Of a stretch of DNA of 37,131 bases, positions 1-6,840 are shown in pieces. This stretch comes from Saprospiraceae bacterium UBA6168 (lineage in GTDB: Bacteria; Bacteroidota; Bacteroidia; Chitinophagales; Saprospiraceae). Within the stretch, counting starts at the first letter, position 1. The number at the start of each line of letters is the position of its first letter. The stretch spans positions 1 to 37,131 of the forward strand of contig DIUC01000080.1 of assembly GCA_002435785.1 (NCBI GenBank), read 5' to 3'. Made by a program: the position numbers and the translations under genes. The notes under the pieces are model-generated. The model saw only the letters and a list, made by a program, of their open reading frames with translations. It was not told the origin of the DNA and made no database searches.

Positions 1-97
1 AATGGTTCCAAATGAAAAAAGCAAGATTCTTCAAAAAAAATGTAAACTTCTAGTGCATCGGTTCGTGAGGTTTCTGGGTTTCAAGTTTCACGGGAGC

Positions 98-228
98 CAC
101 TGCTAAATCCACTTTTCACGAGGTGGTTGCTGGGCCACGAAAGCAGCAAAACGACTGAAATCTACACCCATATTACAAAAAAAGGTTGGAACAGAATAAA
201 AAGCTCTCTCGATGACTTGAATTTGTAG
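98..228 (+). pseudogene. Decayed IntI-like tyrosine recombinase, C-terminal remnant
   Basis: The frame ending at the TAG at 226-228 reads LLGHESSKTTEIYTHITKKG and then a tail of the form W-N-R-I-K-S-S-L-D-D-L-N-L. This is the last catalytic block of a tyrosine recombinase, with its His (LGHES) and nucleophilic Tyr (EIYTH). The tail 'G..(I/V)(K/R)S.LD.L' resembles integron integrases and differs from the intact XerD at 15780-16736. Upstream, around 98-126, there is only an out-of-frame trace of the HSFATHLLEGG block (H...H...GG), and the eight or so residues normally between GG and LLGH are missing. Stops further upstream show that no full reading frame remains. It points towards the cassette-like genes that follow. 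The family assignment of the tail is firm; calling it integron-type is an inference from the tail alone. Confidence 0.7.
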
Positions 229-340
229 CCGATTTTCTACATTTGCCGTGTTAGTACAAAGCAACTGTGAGGAAACCTTAAATTACAGCCTGCAAGCATG
301 AAGCCAATGCCTGCCTGTCAAAAAATGCTCAAAAGTGAGC

Positions 341-396
341 TTCCCAAGGTGACTAAGTAAACACGCAATTGCGTGTTTACTTAGTCACCTTGGGAA
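341..396. repeat. Perfect 56-bp palindrome
   Basis: Two 28-nt arms are perfectly complementary around the centre CGCAATTGCG. The palindrome lies between the integrase remnant and the first cassette-like gene. AGCCAAT at 302-308 and ATTGGCT at 414-420 flank it, which could extend the fold. It shares its core (AGTAAA-ACGCAATTGCG-GTTTACTTA) with the near-palindrome at 425-480, while the outer arms differ in a compensating way. Confidence 0.9.
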
Positions 397-415
397 AGGG
401 GCGATGCGAAAAGAT

Positions 416-496
416 TGGCTACTTTCCCGAAAACGAGTAAGTAAAGACGCAATTGCGGGTTTACTTACTCGTTTTCGGGAGTGCCGTTGTTAGCCA
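416..496 (+). repeat. attC-like recombination site 1
   Basis: Outer arms tggctac (416-422) and gttgttagcca (486-496) flank a 56-nt near-palindrome at 425-480 whose 28-nt arms have two mismatches. A short imperfect outer stem around a long variable hairpin, ending in GTTAGCC 18 nt before a start codon, is the layout of an integron attC site. The right box does not strictly match the classical GTTRRRY core. It is the right boundary for the first cassette gene at 515. Confidence 0.55.
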
Positions 497-514
497 CAAG
501 CAGAAAAAAGAAAA

Positions 515-1069
515 ATGAAGAAAGCCTTGAAAATAATCGGAGTTTCAATTTTGATACTGATTTTATTTCGAGGAATAATTTTCAGATTGGTAATCAAATA
601 CAATGAAATCGGTTCACGTCCAAAAACAGAAATTACAAATAGTAAACTAATTGAAAGGATTGAGGGCAATTCCGAAAATAGAGAAATTGACTTAAAAGAA
701 ATTTTGGAAATTGCTGATAAGATAACAAAAGAAGAATTGAAATTTACGACGAATCGTGCATCAAATAATCCAAATGAATTGATAAATACGAATCAGGCAA
801 ATTGTGTTGGATATTCGGCAATGTTTAATTCAATTGCAAATTATCTGATAAGAAAAAATAATTTACAAAACGAATTTAAAGCTGAACATAAAATCGGACA
901 ATTAGAATTATTTGGAATCAATCTTCATCAATTTTTTGAAAGTCCGTTTTTCAGAGACCACGATTTCAATGAAATAACGAATAAAAAAACTGGCGAGAAA
1001 ATCTTTATCGACCCAAGTGTGAGTGATTATTTGAGAATAAAAAGAGTTGCCAAAAAAAGAATAAATTGA
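515..1069 (+). CDS. Membrane-anchored transglutaminase/cysteine-peptidase-like protein
   Basis: The 184-aa product has one N-terminal hydrophobic segment (about residues 5-27) after a basic start (MKKALK), so the rest is probably extracytoplasmic and tethered. The soluble part carries blocks in transglutaminase-like order: NCVGYSAMFN with a candidate nucleophilic Cys near residue 96, RDHDFNE with a His near 149, and FIDPSVSDY with an Asp near 168. The Cys-His-Asp order and spacing fit that fold, and the 'CVGYS' block is typical. The gene is very AT-rich compared with the chromosome to the right. It starts 18 nt after attC-like site 1 and stops 15 nt before site 2, as a mobile cassette gene would. 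The ORF is well supported; the enzymatic call comes from motif reading only and its substrate is unknown. Confidence 0.6.
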   Translation: MKKALKIIGVSILILILFRGIIFRLVIKYNEIGSRPKTEITNSKLIERIEGNSENREIDLKEILEIADKITKEELKFTTNRASNNPNELINTNQANCVGYSAMFNSIANYLIRKNNLQNEFKAEHKIGQLELFGINLHQFFESPFFRDHDFNEITNKKTGEKIFIDPSVSDYLRIKRVAKKRIN

Positions 1070-1084
1070 AATAAAAAGAAGCCT

Positions 1085-1163
1085 GTGGCTAACAATGCAT
1101 ACAACGGTCATGTCGGCTAACTATTAATTTACGGGAGGGGTTCTGCTGGGCAGAGCCTCTCCC
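1085..1163 (+). repeat. attC-like site 2 (degenerate)
   Basis: The left box tggctaacaa (1086-1095) matches the complement of the right end of site 1 (ttgttagcca). A second ggctaac lies at 1115-1121. A hairpin follows with arms at 1133-1146 and 1150-1163 that pair fully if G-U pairs are allowed. No clear GTTAGC-type right box is seen, so the site may be damaged or fused. It lies exactly between two same-strand genes. Confidence 0.4.
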
Positions 1164-1178
1164 TCAATAATAATTCGC

Positions 1179-1838
1179 ATGAAAAATTTATTAGCTACAC
1201 TTTTAGTTTTGTCTTGTATTTGCAGTTGCAAAAAAGAGTGCGAAGAATATGCTAATCCGGCACCAGTTTGTGAAAAAGAGCCTTTCGTACTTGACAGCTC
1301 AAGCATTGATTTGCAGCATTATGTTATTAGAAGTGACAGTTCATCAGTACATGGAGTTGCTACTTCCATAAAATATGTTCCTGAAAAGGGGGCCATTGAA
1401 TGGATTGGAAACAATGGTGTATCAAAATTATATGGTGAGAATTATTTCTTAACAATGGCTAATTATCAAGATACGGCTTGGTATAATTTAGAATATTGGG
1501 CTTTCCTAAGGGAAGTGATAAATGTTAAATTTGACCCATACAACAATTGCAAGCAAAAAATACTTGATGAAGATGCTTACAATCAAGATACTACTACTAA
1601 CTATGCGGTATTCCTTATGAATGCTGACGATTTCCGCTTGGCTGTGTGGAAAATTGATATGGAAAAAGACAACCAAATTTTGGTAACTGACTTTGATAAG
1701 GTTAACAATATTGTTGAGGGCAGGTTTGAGCTATACTTCACTAAAGAAATTGATAATTCCCCTCCAAGTATAGGGAGTTTTGCTGAAAGGGTAGAGTTTA
1801 GGTGCGGCAAGTTCAAAGCGAAAATATTTGAGTATTGA
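1179..1838 (+). CDS. Hypothetical lipoprotein (cassette gene)
   Basis: The 219-aa product has a type II signal peptide: MKNLLATLLVLSCICSCKK, where the Cys after LVLSCICS is the probable lipidation site. The mature part is acidic, rich in beta-type sequence and has scattered Cys (CEEYANPAPVCEKE near the start, NNCKQK and RCGKF later). I recognise no domain. The ATG follows the hairpin of attC-like site 2 by about 15 nt, and there is no Shine-Dalgarno site, as usual in Bacteroidota. Composition is AT-rich like the neighbouring cassette genes. It is probably exported to the periplasm or outer membrane; function unknown. Confidence 0.7.
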   Translation: MKNLLATLLVLSCICSCKKECEEYANPAPVCEKEPFVLDSSSIDLQHYVIRSDSSSVHGVATSIKYVPEKGAIEWIGNNGVSKLYGENYFLTMANYQDTAWYNLEYWAFLREVINVKFDPYNNCKQKILDEDAYNQDTTTNYAVFLMNADDFRLAVWKIDMEKDNQILVTDFDKVNNIVEGRFELYFTKEIDNSPPSIGSFAERVEFRCGKFKAKIFEY

Positions 1839-1936
1839 AGGCCAAATTTAAAAAATGAAACCAAAGTGTTTCGGGTTCAAAAGCTAATGCAACATCGCAT
1901 TGGCTTTTGTGCTTTTGTGAAAACAGATAAAAAAAT

Positions 1937-2032
1937 GCCGCTAACAATGCACTCCTGCCAACCCCGCCCAAGCCCAACCCGCAAGGCCGGCGCAAGGGCG
2001 GGGCTGACAGGAGTGCCCCCGTTGGTGGCAAC
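1937..2032 (+). repeat. attC-like site 3
   Basis: The left side is gccgctaacaa followed by gcactcctg (1949-1957). The right side is caggagtgc (2008-2016) followed by ccccgttggtggcaac. The inner 9-nt arms pair perfectly, and the outer boxes gccgctaacaa and cgttggtggc pair imperfectly with an extra base, as in attC sites. A GC-rich loop (about 1960-2005) contains a second hairpin based on ccccgccc and gggcgggg. The GC-rich site contrasts sharply with the AT-rich genes on both sides. Confidence 0.55.
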
Positions 2033-2185
2033 AAAAAATAAAAAAATCAAAAGCCACAATTTGAAAAATTGGAGTAGCGTTTCATCAGAGAAAGTAAATT
2101 TAACCACACCCTGCAAGCAGATGTCGTGTTCGTTGCTTTTCATGCGGGCAATACTTCTGGTTCAGGGCAATCAAATCAAAAAGTC

Positions 2186-2887
2186 ATGACTATTTTTCAA
2201 AATCACAAACAGGTCATTAATGACGTAAATGAAAAATTGATGGCTTCCTTGCCATCACTTATGCTTGACACCGAAATTATTTTGGTTAGTCGAACATACT
2301 CTGCCACAATCCAAGCAATTTTAAACTTTGGAGAAGCGGAGTTGAATTTCAGAAAAGGCGAAAGATTTAGGACATTAGGATTATCCGAAAACGTAGTTTC
2401 TTACAGTAATGAGCAATTGACTGAATTGAATGCAAGAGGAATTTCGATGCTTGACAAAGCAATTGAAACCTTTGACGAGTTCATTAATTCCAATGAATTT
2501 AGCAGCGAGCCTGTTCCAGCAGGTGCCTTTGATAGAGAAAAATTAAAGGTTAAAGAAATTTTAGCACAATCACACTTAAAAGTTTCGGATGTAGTGAAAT
2601 TAGACAATGCTCTAAGTGAGGTCATTGATGTAATTGCAAGGGACGGAGAATTAGGTGTAATAAATTTCATACGGGCGAAACTGGTTGAATTGAAAAATGT
2701 GAGACTCTCACCGAGCCGAGGAACAGAAGAAAACATTCCTGTCTGGAAAATAATTGCCGCCTTGATTTTTTTGGGGATAATGTCTTGGAAGATATTAAGA
2801 TGTATTCGGAGAAATAGGTGTTGCACGGCCAGCATGACTGAGAATGTTATTATTGGTATATTAGGAGTTGCAATTTATCTTTGTTAA
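2186..2887 (+). CDS. Hypothetical protein with C-terminal membrane segment (cassette gene)
   Basis: The frame opens at a GTG at 2126, but the ATG at 2186 (MTIFQNHKQV) gives a normal N-terminus and is chosen here, giving 233 aa. Most of the protein (about residues 1-185) looks helical and soluble, with repeated acidic/amphipathic stretches such as SMLDKAIETFDEFINS. A hydrophobic helix follows (IPVWKIIAALIFLGIMSWKI) and then a basic, Cys-rich stretch (RCIRRNRCC) and another short hydrophobic end (IIGILGVAIYLC). This suggests a tail-anchored or C-terminally membrane-inserted protein. No family is recognised. It is followed 12 nt later by a small lipoprotein gene with no repeat in between, so the two seem to share one cassette. 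Confidence 0.6.
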   Translation: MTIFQNHKQVINDVNEKLMASLPSLMLDTEIILVSRTYSATIQAILNFGEAELNFRKGERFRTLGLSENVVSYSNEQLTELNARGISMLDKAIETFDEFINSNEFSSEPVPAGAFDREKLKVKEILAQSHLKVSDVVKLDNALSEVIDVIARDGELGVINFIRAKLVELKNVRLSPSRGTEENIPVWKIIAALIFLGIMSWKILRCIRRNRCCTASMTENVIIGILGVAIYLC

Positions 2888-2899
2888 ACAGTATTTGAG

Positions 2900-3238
2900 A
2901 TGATGCTGAAATTAAATAATACCAATATAAAACTGATTTTCTTGTTCATGTTTGTCACTTTTCTTCAAAGCTGCGTGATATCATCACAGATTGTTGAATT
3001 TAATGCCGATGAACAGAAGGTTTTGCTTTTAAGCAGTAATTCGACAATTTCAAAAAACTATGAAGAAATAATGCAAATTGAGCTTACAGGAAGCATTTTC
3101 ACATCAAGAAAGAAACTTAAAAGTAAGCTGATTGAAAAAGCCACCGAAATGAAATGTGACGCAATAATTGATACAAAGTTCAAGACTAACTTTATATGGC
3201 CTCATGTTTCAGGAATTGGGATTTCTTTCAAAGAGTAA
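2900..3238 (+). CDS. Small hypothetical lipoprotein (cassette gene)
   Basis: The 112-aa product begins with a hydrophobic signal ending in a lipobox (FLQSC at about residues 22-26), so it should be a lipoprotein. The C-terminal half (LKSKLIEKATEMKCDAIIDT, then a GIGISFK end) resembles the small alpha/beta fold of YbjQ/DUF4156-type proteins, in which a helix carrying a 'GADAVI'-like block precedes a final strand. That likeness is weak and based on pattern only. The first codons are ATGATG; the first is used. It lies directly downstream of the 2186-2887 gene and before attC-like site 4, probably co-transcribed with the former. Confidence 0.6.
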   Translation: MMLKLNNTNIKLIFLFMFVTFLQSCVISSQIVEFNADEQKVLLLSSNSTISKNYEEIMQIELTGSIFTSRKKLKSKLIEKATEMKCDAIIDTKFKTNFIWPHVSGIGISFKE

Positions 3239-3327
3239 AATTGTGAGAAACATAATGAAATATCTGTCAGGCATTGAATTGTCTGGCAGATTTTTATTTT
3301 TGGCAATATAGAAGAATAAAAAAGAAT

Positions 3328-3407
3328 GCTGCCACCAACAACGCATACACGGCAAGCGGGGCTATGCGCCCCGCCTGCGTGTATGCAGACCGTTCGCTGT
3401 CATTAAC
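3328..3407 (+). repeat. attC-like site 4
   Basis: The left boxes gctgccaccaacaac are followed by gcatacac (3343-3350), which pairs with gtgtatgc at 3379-3386. The inner part cggcaagcggggctatgcgccccgcc folds again. The right side is agaccgttcgctgtcattaac. The loop words cggcaagYggggctatgcgccc recur in site 5, showing that these sites are one family. The next start codon lies 25 nt downstream. Confidence 0.55.
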
Positions 3408-3431
3408 AAAAAAAAATAAAACATCAAAAAC

Positions 3432-4160
3432 ATGAAAAAAGAAGAAGTTGAATTGATTATCTGTCAAGTGTCTTCAAATGGGGAAGATGCGTTAAATATG
3501 AAAATATATAAAGACGGAACCACTTGCAGATACGGAAATGGAGGATTGCCGAGATTAGGAATTTCAGGAATGAGTTTTTTCGAAAACCCAAAGTACTTCG
3601 ACCATTTGATAAAACTTGTCCCAGAAGAATTACTTCAAAATCCAGTCAATTATCAGGAAGAACATCCAAATGGTCTTTTGCAATATGTGATTGCATTTTA
3701 CGGAGTGTCTAAAAATGGAGAAACTGGGGAAAGAGCGGAATGGTCAAAATCAACTGGAGTCAGGCTCGCATTGGATAATCAAACTCAATTCAGACATCAG
3801 ATTTTGGGGTTCGTTGACAACTTCGTAATGGAAGCAGCTCAAATAACGAATGACTGGTATTTTGATGTTATGGTGAATACAGTCTATGGATTGAAAAGCT
3901 CAAATCTTCCAGAACAGACAATAATCAGTCAACCAAAGACGAAAGAAGAAATAAGTGAGACTTTTTCCAATTATGTAAACCAAATTAGATATAGCGCAAG
4001 AAGTTGGGATATGACCAAGTTCGGAAATGGAAAAACTTATAAAGATAATTCAGGCAAAGAACATAAATCTGTAATTTCCCAAAATGGCGATACTTTCAAT
4101 TTTAGATTTGACGAGATTGGTGGAAAGGAAGAGAAAAAGCCAAAGTGGAAATTCTGGTAA
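3432..4160 (+). CDS. Hypothetical protein (cassette gene)
   Basis: The 242-aa product has no signal peptide or membrane helix and is probably cytoplasmic. It has a strand-rich N-terminal part (MKKEEVELIICQVSS..., IYKDGTTCRYGNGGLP) and a mixed C-terminal part with several Trp residues, ending in a Lys/Trp-rich tail (KKPKWKFW). I recognise no domain or catalytic motif. It starts 25 nt after attC-like site 4 and stops 26 nt before site 5, in the same direction as the other cassette genes, and shares their low GC content. Coding status is well supported by length, composition and position. Confidence 0.65.
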   Translation: MKKEEVELIICQVSSNGEDALNMKIYKDGTTCRYGNGGLPRLGISGMSFFENPKYFDHLIKLVPEELLQNPVNYQEEHPNGLLQYVIAFYGVSKNGETGERAEWSKSTGVRLALDNQTQFRHQILGFVDNFVMEAAQITNDWYFDVMVNTVYGLKSSNLPEQTIISQPKTKEEISETFSNYVNQIRYSARSWDMTKFGNGKTYKDNSGKEHKSVISQNGDTFNFRFDEIGGKEEKKPKWKFW

Positions 4161-4185
4161 AAAATAGAAAAAGAGAAAGAAAACT

Positions 4186-4248
4186 ACAGCGGACAAGGTG
4201 CAAAACGGCAAGTGGGGCTATGCGCCCAGCCGTTTCAAGTGTGTCCTC
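4186..4248 (+). repeat. attC-like site 5, end of array
   Basis: The hairpin arms aaacggc (4203-4209) and gccgttt (4229-4235) enclose the loop words aagtggggctatgcgccc shared with site 4. Outer arms ggacaaggtg and gtgtgtcc pair imperfectly. It is the last recognisable site of the array and lies 26 nt after a stop codon. Confidence 0.5.
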
Positions 4249-4262
4249 TAATATAAGCAGAA

Positions 4263-4341
4263 GCTGTGACAAGTTTAGCGCAAGCGTAACTTGTCACAGG
4301 TACATCAGGCGGTTTGTAACCGCCAAGCCCAGTGGGCTAAA
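4263..4341 (+). repeat. Structured dispersed repeat, copy 1
   Basis: A 79-nt unit consists of a hairpin (tgtgacaagtt ... aacttgtcaca around tagcgcaagcg), then tacatcaggcggtttgtaaccgcc as a second hairpin, then aagcccagtgggctaaa as a third. A second copy lies on the other strand at 4456-4530. The first stem differs between copies but keeps its pairing, so the structure is conserved. It looks like a REP/MITE-type element of the host. Confidence 0.7.
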
Positions 4342-4455
4342 GCACGTTAACTGAAAGCAGTCATTGGTGCGACTGCAAATGTTGGAAAGGCTTTGGAATG
4401 TCCCTTGTATATCGTACTTTTGGAGGTGCATGGCTTGGGCTGGAATGAGTAGCAC

Positions 4456-4530
4456 TTTAGCCCTCCGGGCTTGGCGGTTGCAAACCGCTTGATGTAAGCT
4501 TTCAAGTTACGCTGCGCTAAACTTGAAAGC
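4456..4530 (-). repeat. Structured dispersed repeat, copy 2 (inverted)
   Basis: On the minus strand this reads as the same three-hairpin unit as 4263-4341. Here the first stem is ctttcaagtt/aacttgaaag instead of tgtgacaagtt/aacttgtcaca. The blocks agtttagcgca and ccgccaagccc are shared. The two copies face each other across about 114 nt of unremarkable sequence, so the whole could be one composite MITE or two independent insertions. Confidence 0.7.
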
Positions 4531-4724
4531 GCTTTTAGTTTTGGGGTACTTGGCACAACGGCCTCCTCCCAGTATCGCCAACACCCGCTACCCGCAAACT
4601 TCCTTCTGGTATTTCCCCTTTCCCCGCTAAGTAATTGGCATTTAATTTGCATGTGAAGAACATCTTATAACTATTGCGCAGCCTGGCGCCAACGCCCCGC
4701 TCCGCAAAAAATCAATTTCTTAGT

Positions 4725-5510
4725 ATGGATAAGAAAATCATTGAAAAGTACAACATGTTTGCGAATGTGGACATGGTGTTCTCCGACAACGCAGCTATTG
4801 TGGATACCGTGCCTGCCTTGAAGGCACAGGTCACGGTTTTTCACGATGATTTCGTGCTACTGGGGCCAATGATGGAGCCGCTCCAACTCGACCCCAAGGG
4901 CTATGCCAAGGCCAAGAAGGCGGCAAAATTGGAGCTTTCCGCCATCGGGGCAAGGATTTGCGGTGCCATCCAGTCTTATGCGGAGGACCAAAGCGACCCC
5001 GTGCTGCATGGCAAGGCCAATTACAGCTTCTCGGACCTGTCTGGAAAACGGGATTTGGATTTGCAACAAACCGGGGATGCGCTCTACAATTTGGCCAATG
5101 GGTTGGCTGTGGCATTGCTGCCTTATGGTATTACTTCCATTGAATTGAATGCACTTGATATCGCTGCGAATAAGTTCACCCTGCTGAACCCACAGGTCAG
5201 GAGCGTGAAAGTGGGGAACAAGACCCTTCGCCAGTTGGTGGTCAAGAAGGTGAAAGAGATGAATAATTTGCTGCGCAAAAAATTGGATGCCAGTATGAAG
5301 GTGATGCAGTTCAGCCACGCTGATTTCTATACCTTGTACCAGAATGCCCGCCGAAACTATACCCTTGGGGTGCGCCACGAGCAGCCTGAAGTGGAGGCCA
5401 TCACTGAGAAATTGTCCACGCAACCATCAGTAGTGCCTGCTGAGCAAGAAGCACTGGATTCTATGTTGAAGGACATGGCGGCGAAGAACGGGAATGGCGT
5501 GGCGGTATGA
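4725..5510 (+). CDS. Conserved-looking cytoplasmic protein of unknown function
   Basis: The frame can open at a TTG at 4674, but the ATG at 4725 (MDKKIIEKYNMF) is the natural start and gives 261 aa. The protein is soluble, rich in Ala, Leu and Lys, and strongly helical. It has regularly placed basic stretches such as AKAKKAAKLEL and VVKKVKEMNNLLRKKLD, suggesting a helical bundle. No signal peptide or transmembrane segment is present. GC content and codon use match the chromosome to the right, not the cassette genes to the left, so it marks the return to the host backbone. No family recognised. A possible terminator follows at 5546. Confidence 0.7.
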   Translation: MDKKIIEKYNMFANVDMVFSDNAAIVDTVPALKAQVTVFHDDFVLLGPMMEPLQLDPKGYAKAKKAAKLELSAIGARICGAIQSYAEDQSDPVLHGKANYSFSDLSGKRDLDLQQTGDALYNLANGLAVALLPYGITSIELNALDIAANKFTLLNPQVRSVKVGNKTLRQLVVKKVKEMNNLLRKKLDASMKVMQFSHADFYTLYQNARRNYTLGVRHEQPEVEAITEKLSTQPSVVPAEQEALDSMLKDMAAKNGNGVAV

Positions 5511-5545
5511 GTTTTCTAAGAAAGAAAGTTGGTGAGATACGGAAG

Positions 5546-5582
5546 GTGACACTTTTTGAAAAGGTGCCACCTTTTTATTTTT
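5546..5582 (+). terminator. Probable intrinsic terminator
   Basis: The arms ggtgacactttt and aaaaggtgccacc pair with one mismatch and one bulge and are followed by tttttattttt. It lies about 35 nt after the stop of the 4725-5510 gene. Confidence 0.45.
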
Positions 5583-5600
5583 GTGCATCTTATACTGCGA

Positions 5601-5652
5601 GCCGTTTGCTGTTGGCTGTTTGCTGTTGGCCAAAAGCCAATAGCCAAAGGCT
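5601..5652. repeat. Degenerate-word hairpin (gctgttggc / gccaatagcc)
   Basis: Three variations of gctgttt/gctgttggc are followed by gccaatagccaaaggc, which is roughly their reverse complement. It is the first of a series of intergenic hairpins with locus-specific words. The rest of 5653-5806 holds only weak short frames and nothing I can call a gene. Confidence 0.55.
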
Positions 5653-5806
5653 AAACCCACCAACAAATGGACAAAACCAGGCGCTCGAAAGTACAGTATC
5701 CTCAAATCCTCAAACGCTTACCGCTAATAGGTACACAAAAGAAGAACGACAGCTTTTGTTGGAGACGGAATGGGTGTGGAAATAAGTTTGAGACTTGTTC
5801 CTGCGG

Positions 5807-6304
5807 TTAATTATCGGCTTCGCCTGCTTCTGTTAAAATCAATCTGTAAAGCGTTTCGCTGATGCGGAAACGGGCAACGGTGCGCATTTCATCAAGTATG
5901 GGTTTAATTTCAGGTATGATACCAAGCTGCTTGGCCTCTCGTAAGGTGCCCAAAAGACCTACGACTTTGATACCAGCGGATTCAGCGACGGCCCTGCCCA
6001 ATCTTTCATCTATCAAAAGGTACTCGGCTTGCAGTTCAATAGCCAGAACAATGGCTTCCGACTCGCCTTCATCAATCATTTTTTGCTGAAAGGAAATGAC
6101 CATTTCATGGTCTTTGACGGGTATGATTTCAATCCAATTTGCCTGCGTTATGGGAGTCAGGTCAATCCCCCTTTTCTCCAGTTCCAGCAACTCACGCATC
6201 ACAGCTTCCGGCACGACAACCTTGCCATAGACGAGTTGGAGCAGTTCCAACCTTCCAATTCTAAATAGATTGCTGATGGGGGAGGTATCGCTGACGATGA
6301 CCAT
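5807..6304 (-). CDS. PIN-domain toxin, DUF3368 family
   Basis: The 165-aa product begins MVIVSDTSPISNLFRIG, where the first acidic residue and the 'DTSP' block are the N-terminal mark of DUF3368 PIN nucleases. Later acidic positions of the PIN active site are visible as GESEAI and LLIDERLGR. PIN toxins of this kind cleave RNA with a metal-coordinating acidic cluster. The start lies 3 nt after the stop of the small UPF0175 gene on the same strand. That pairing is the standard antitoxin-toxin arrangement for DUF3368, so the two are very probably one operon with the antitoxin first. Length is normal for the family and no damage is seen. Confidence 0.85.
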   Translation of the reverse strand: MVIVSDTSPISNLFRIGRLELLQLVYGKVVVPEAVMRELLELEKRGIDLTPITQANWIEIIPVKDHEMVISFQQKMIDEGESEAIVLAIELQAEYLLIDERLGRAVAESAGIKVVGLLGTLREAKQLGIIPEIKPILDEMRTVARFRISETLYRLILTEAGEADN

Positions 6305-6307
6305 GTT

Positions 6308-6544
6308 TTATTTCAGGATTTGCAGGTTTTTCAGGTCAGTGACGTACTCTTCCACATCGTAATGGATGGCGATGCCCCGTTCATCCAGTAAATCTTGGAA
6401 TTGAAAAACATCCATGCCCGCCAGCTTCTTGGCCATGCCAAACGAGATTTTCTTGGCAGCAAAAAGCCAAAGCGACATTTCTACCATAAACTCCTTTTCC
6501 GTTAAATGGATGTTTTTGAGCAAATCTGAACTTATTGTAACCAT
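6308..6544 (-). CDS. UPF0175 family antitoxin
   Basis: The 78-aa product shows the UPF0175 pattern: an N-terminal segment with LTEKEFMVEMSLWLF, then AAKKISFGMAKKLAGMDVFQF as a helix-turn-helix-like region, then LLDERGIAIHYDVEEYVTDL. Proteins of this family are small DNA-binding antitoxins paired with DUF3368 PIN toxins, and the toxin follows 3 nt later. By analogy it should bind its own promoter and neutralise the toxin. A TAnnTTTG-like box (TAACTTTA on the minus strand, 6572-6579) lies about 30 nt upstream of the start. Confidence 0.85.
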   Translation of the reverse strand: MVTISSDLLKNIHLTEKEFMVEMSLWLFAAKKISFGMAKKLAGMDVFQFQDLLDERGIAIHYDVEEYVTDLKNLQILK

Positions 6545-6571
6545 GATATTTGGTTTATTTCAAATGAGGCA

Positions 6572-6579
6572 TAAAGTTA
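6572..6579 (-). promoter_or_regulatory. Possible -7 box of the toxin-antitoxin operon
   Basis: The minus strand reads TAACTTTA, one base from the Bacteroidota TAnnTTTG element, upstream of the antitoxin start at 6544. No clear upstream TTG at the usual distance was found, so this is tentative. Confidence 0.3.
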
Positions 6580-6771
6580 CATTTTTTTAAGTCAAAACAC
6601 CTCCTTCGGCATCCCTGCCAGCCCAAGGTTCCCGATGTCATGAAAGGACGACCAAGTACGCTTGTTTTCGGTGTTGCGTTTGAGGGCTTTTTTTATGCTT
6701 GTTTTATCTAAAGGGAAAAATTCGTACAAACGCAGGGTGCAAAATAACGAGCTGGCCATCCCCTTTTCCCC

Positions 6772-6840
6772 CAAATCCTCGCATCTTCGCATTCTCATAC
6801 CCTCAAACTCTCACACCCTCAAACCCTCAAACCCTCATTC
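6772..6840 (+). repeat. Degenerate tandem words (accctcaa) abutting ligA
   Basis: Imperfect repeats of a ctcgcatctt / ctcatacc / ctcaaac / accctcaa type run directly into the ligA start codon at 6841. Unlike the other loci no complementary arm is seen. The rest of 6545-6771 contains a short minus-strand frame (6592-6798) with no recognisable family; I do not call it a gene. Confidence 0.6.

Noticed and set aside
341..396. Palindrome as an intrinsic terminator
   Set aside because: There is no T tract on either side and no gene directly before it; the related near-palindrome sits inside an attC-like site.
5507..5785. 92-aa frame after the 4725-5510 gene
   Set aside because: It covers the probable terminator and the degenerate-word hairpin; no coding character.
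6592..6798. Minus-strand 68-aa frame upstream of ligA
   Set aside because: Its middle (FFPLDKTSIKKALKRNTENK) looks protein-like and might be a gene remnant, but I cannot place it in a family and it overlaps repeat words.
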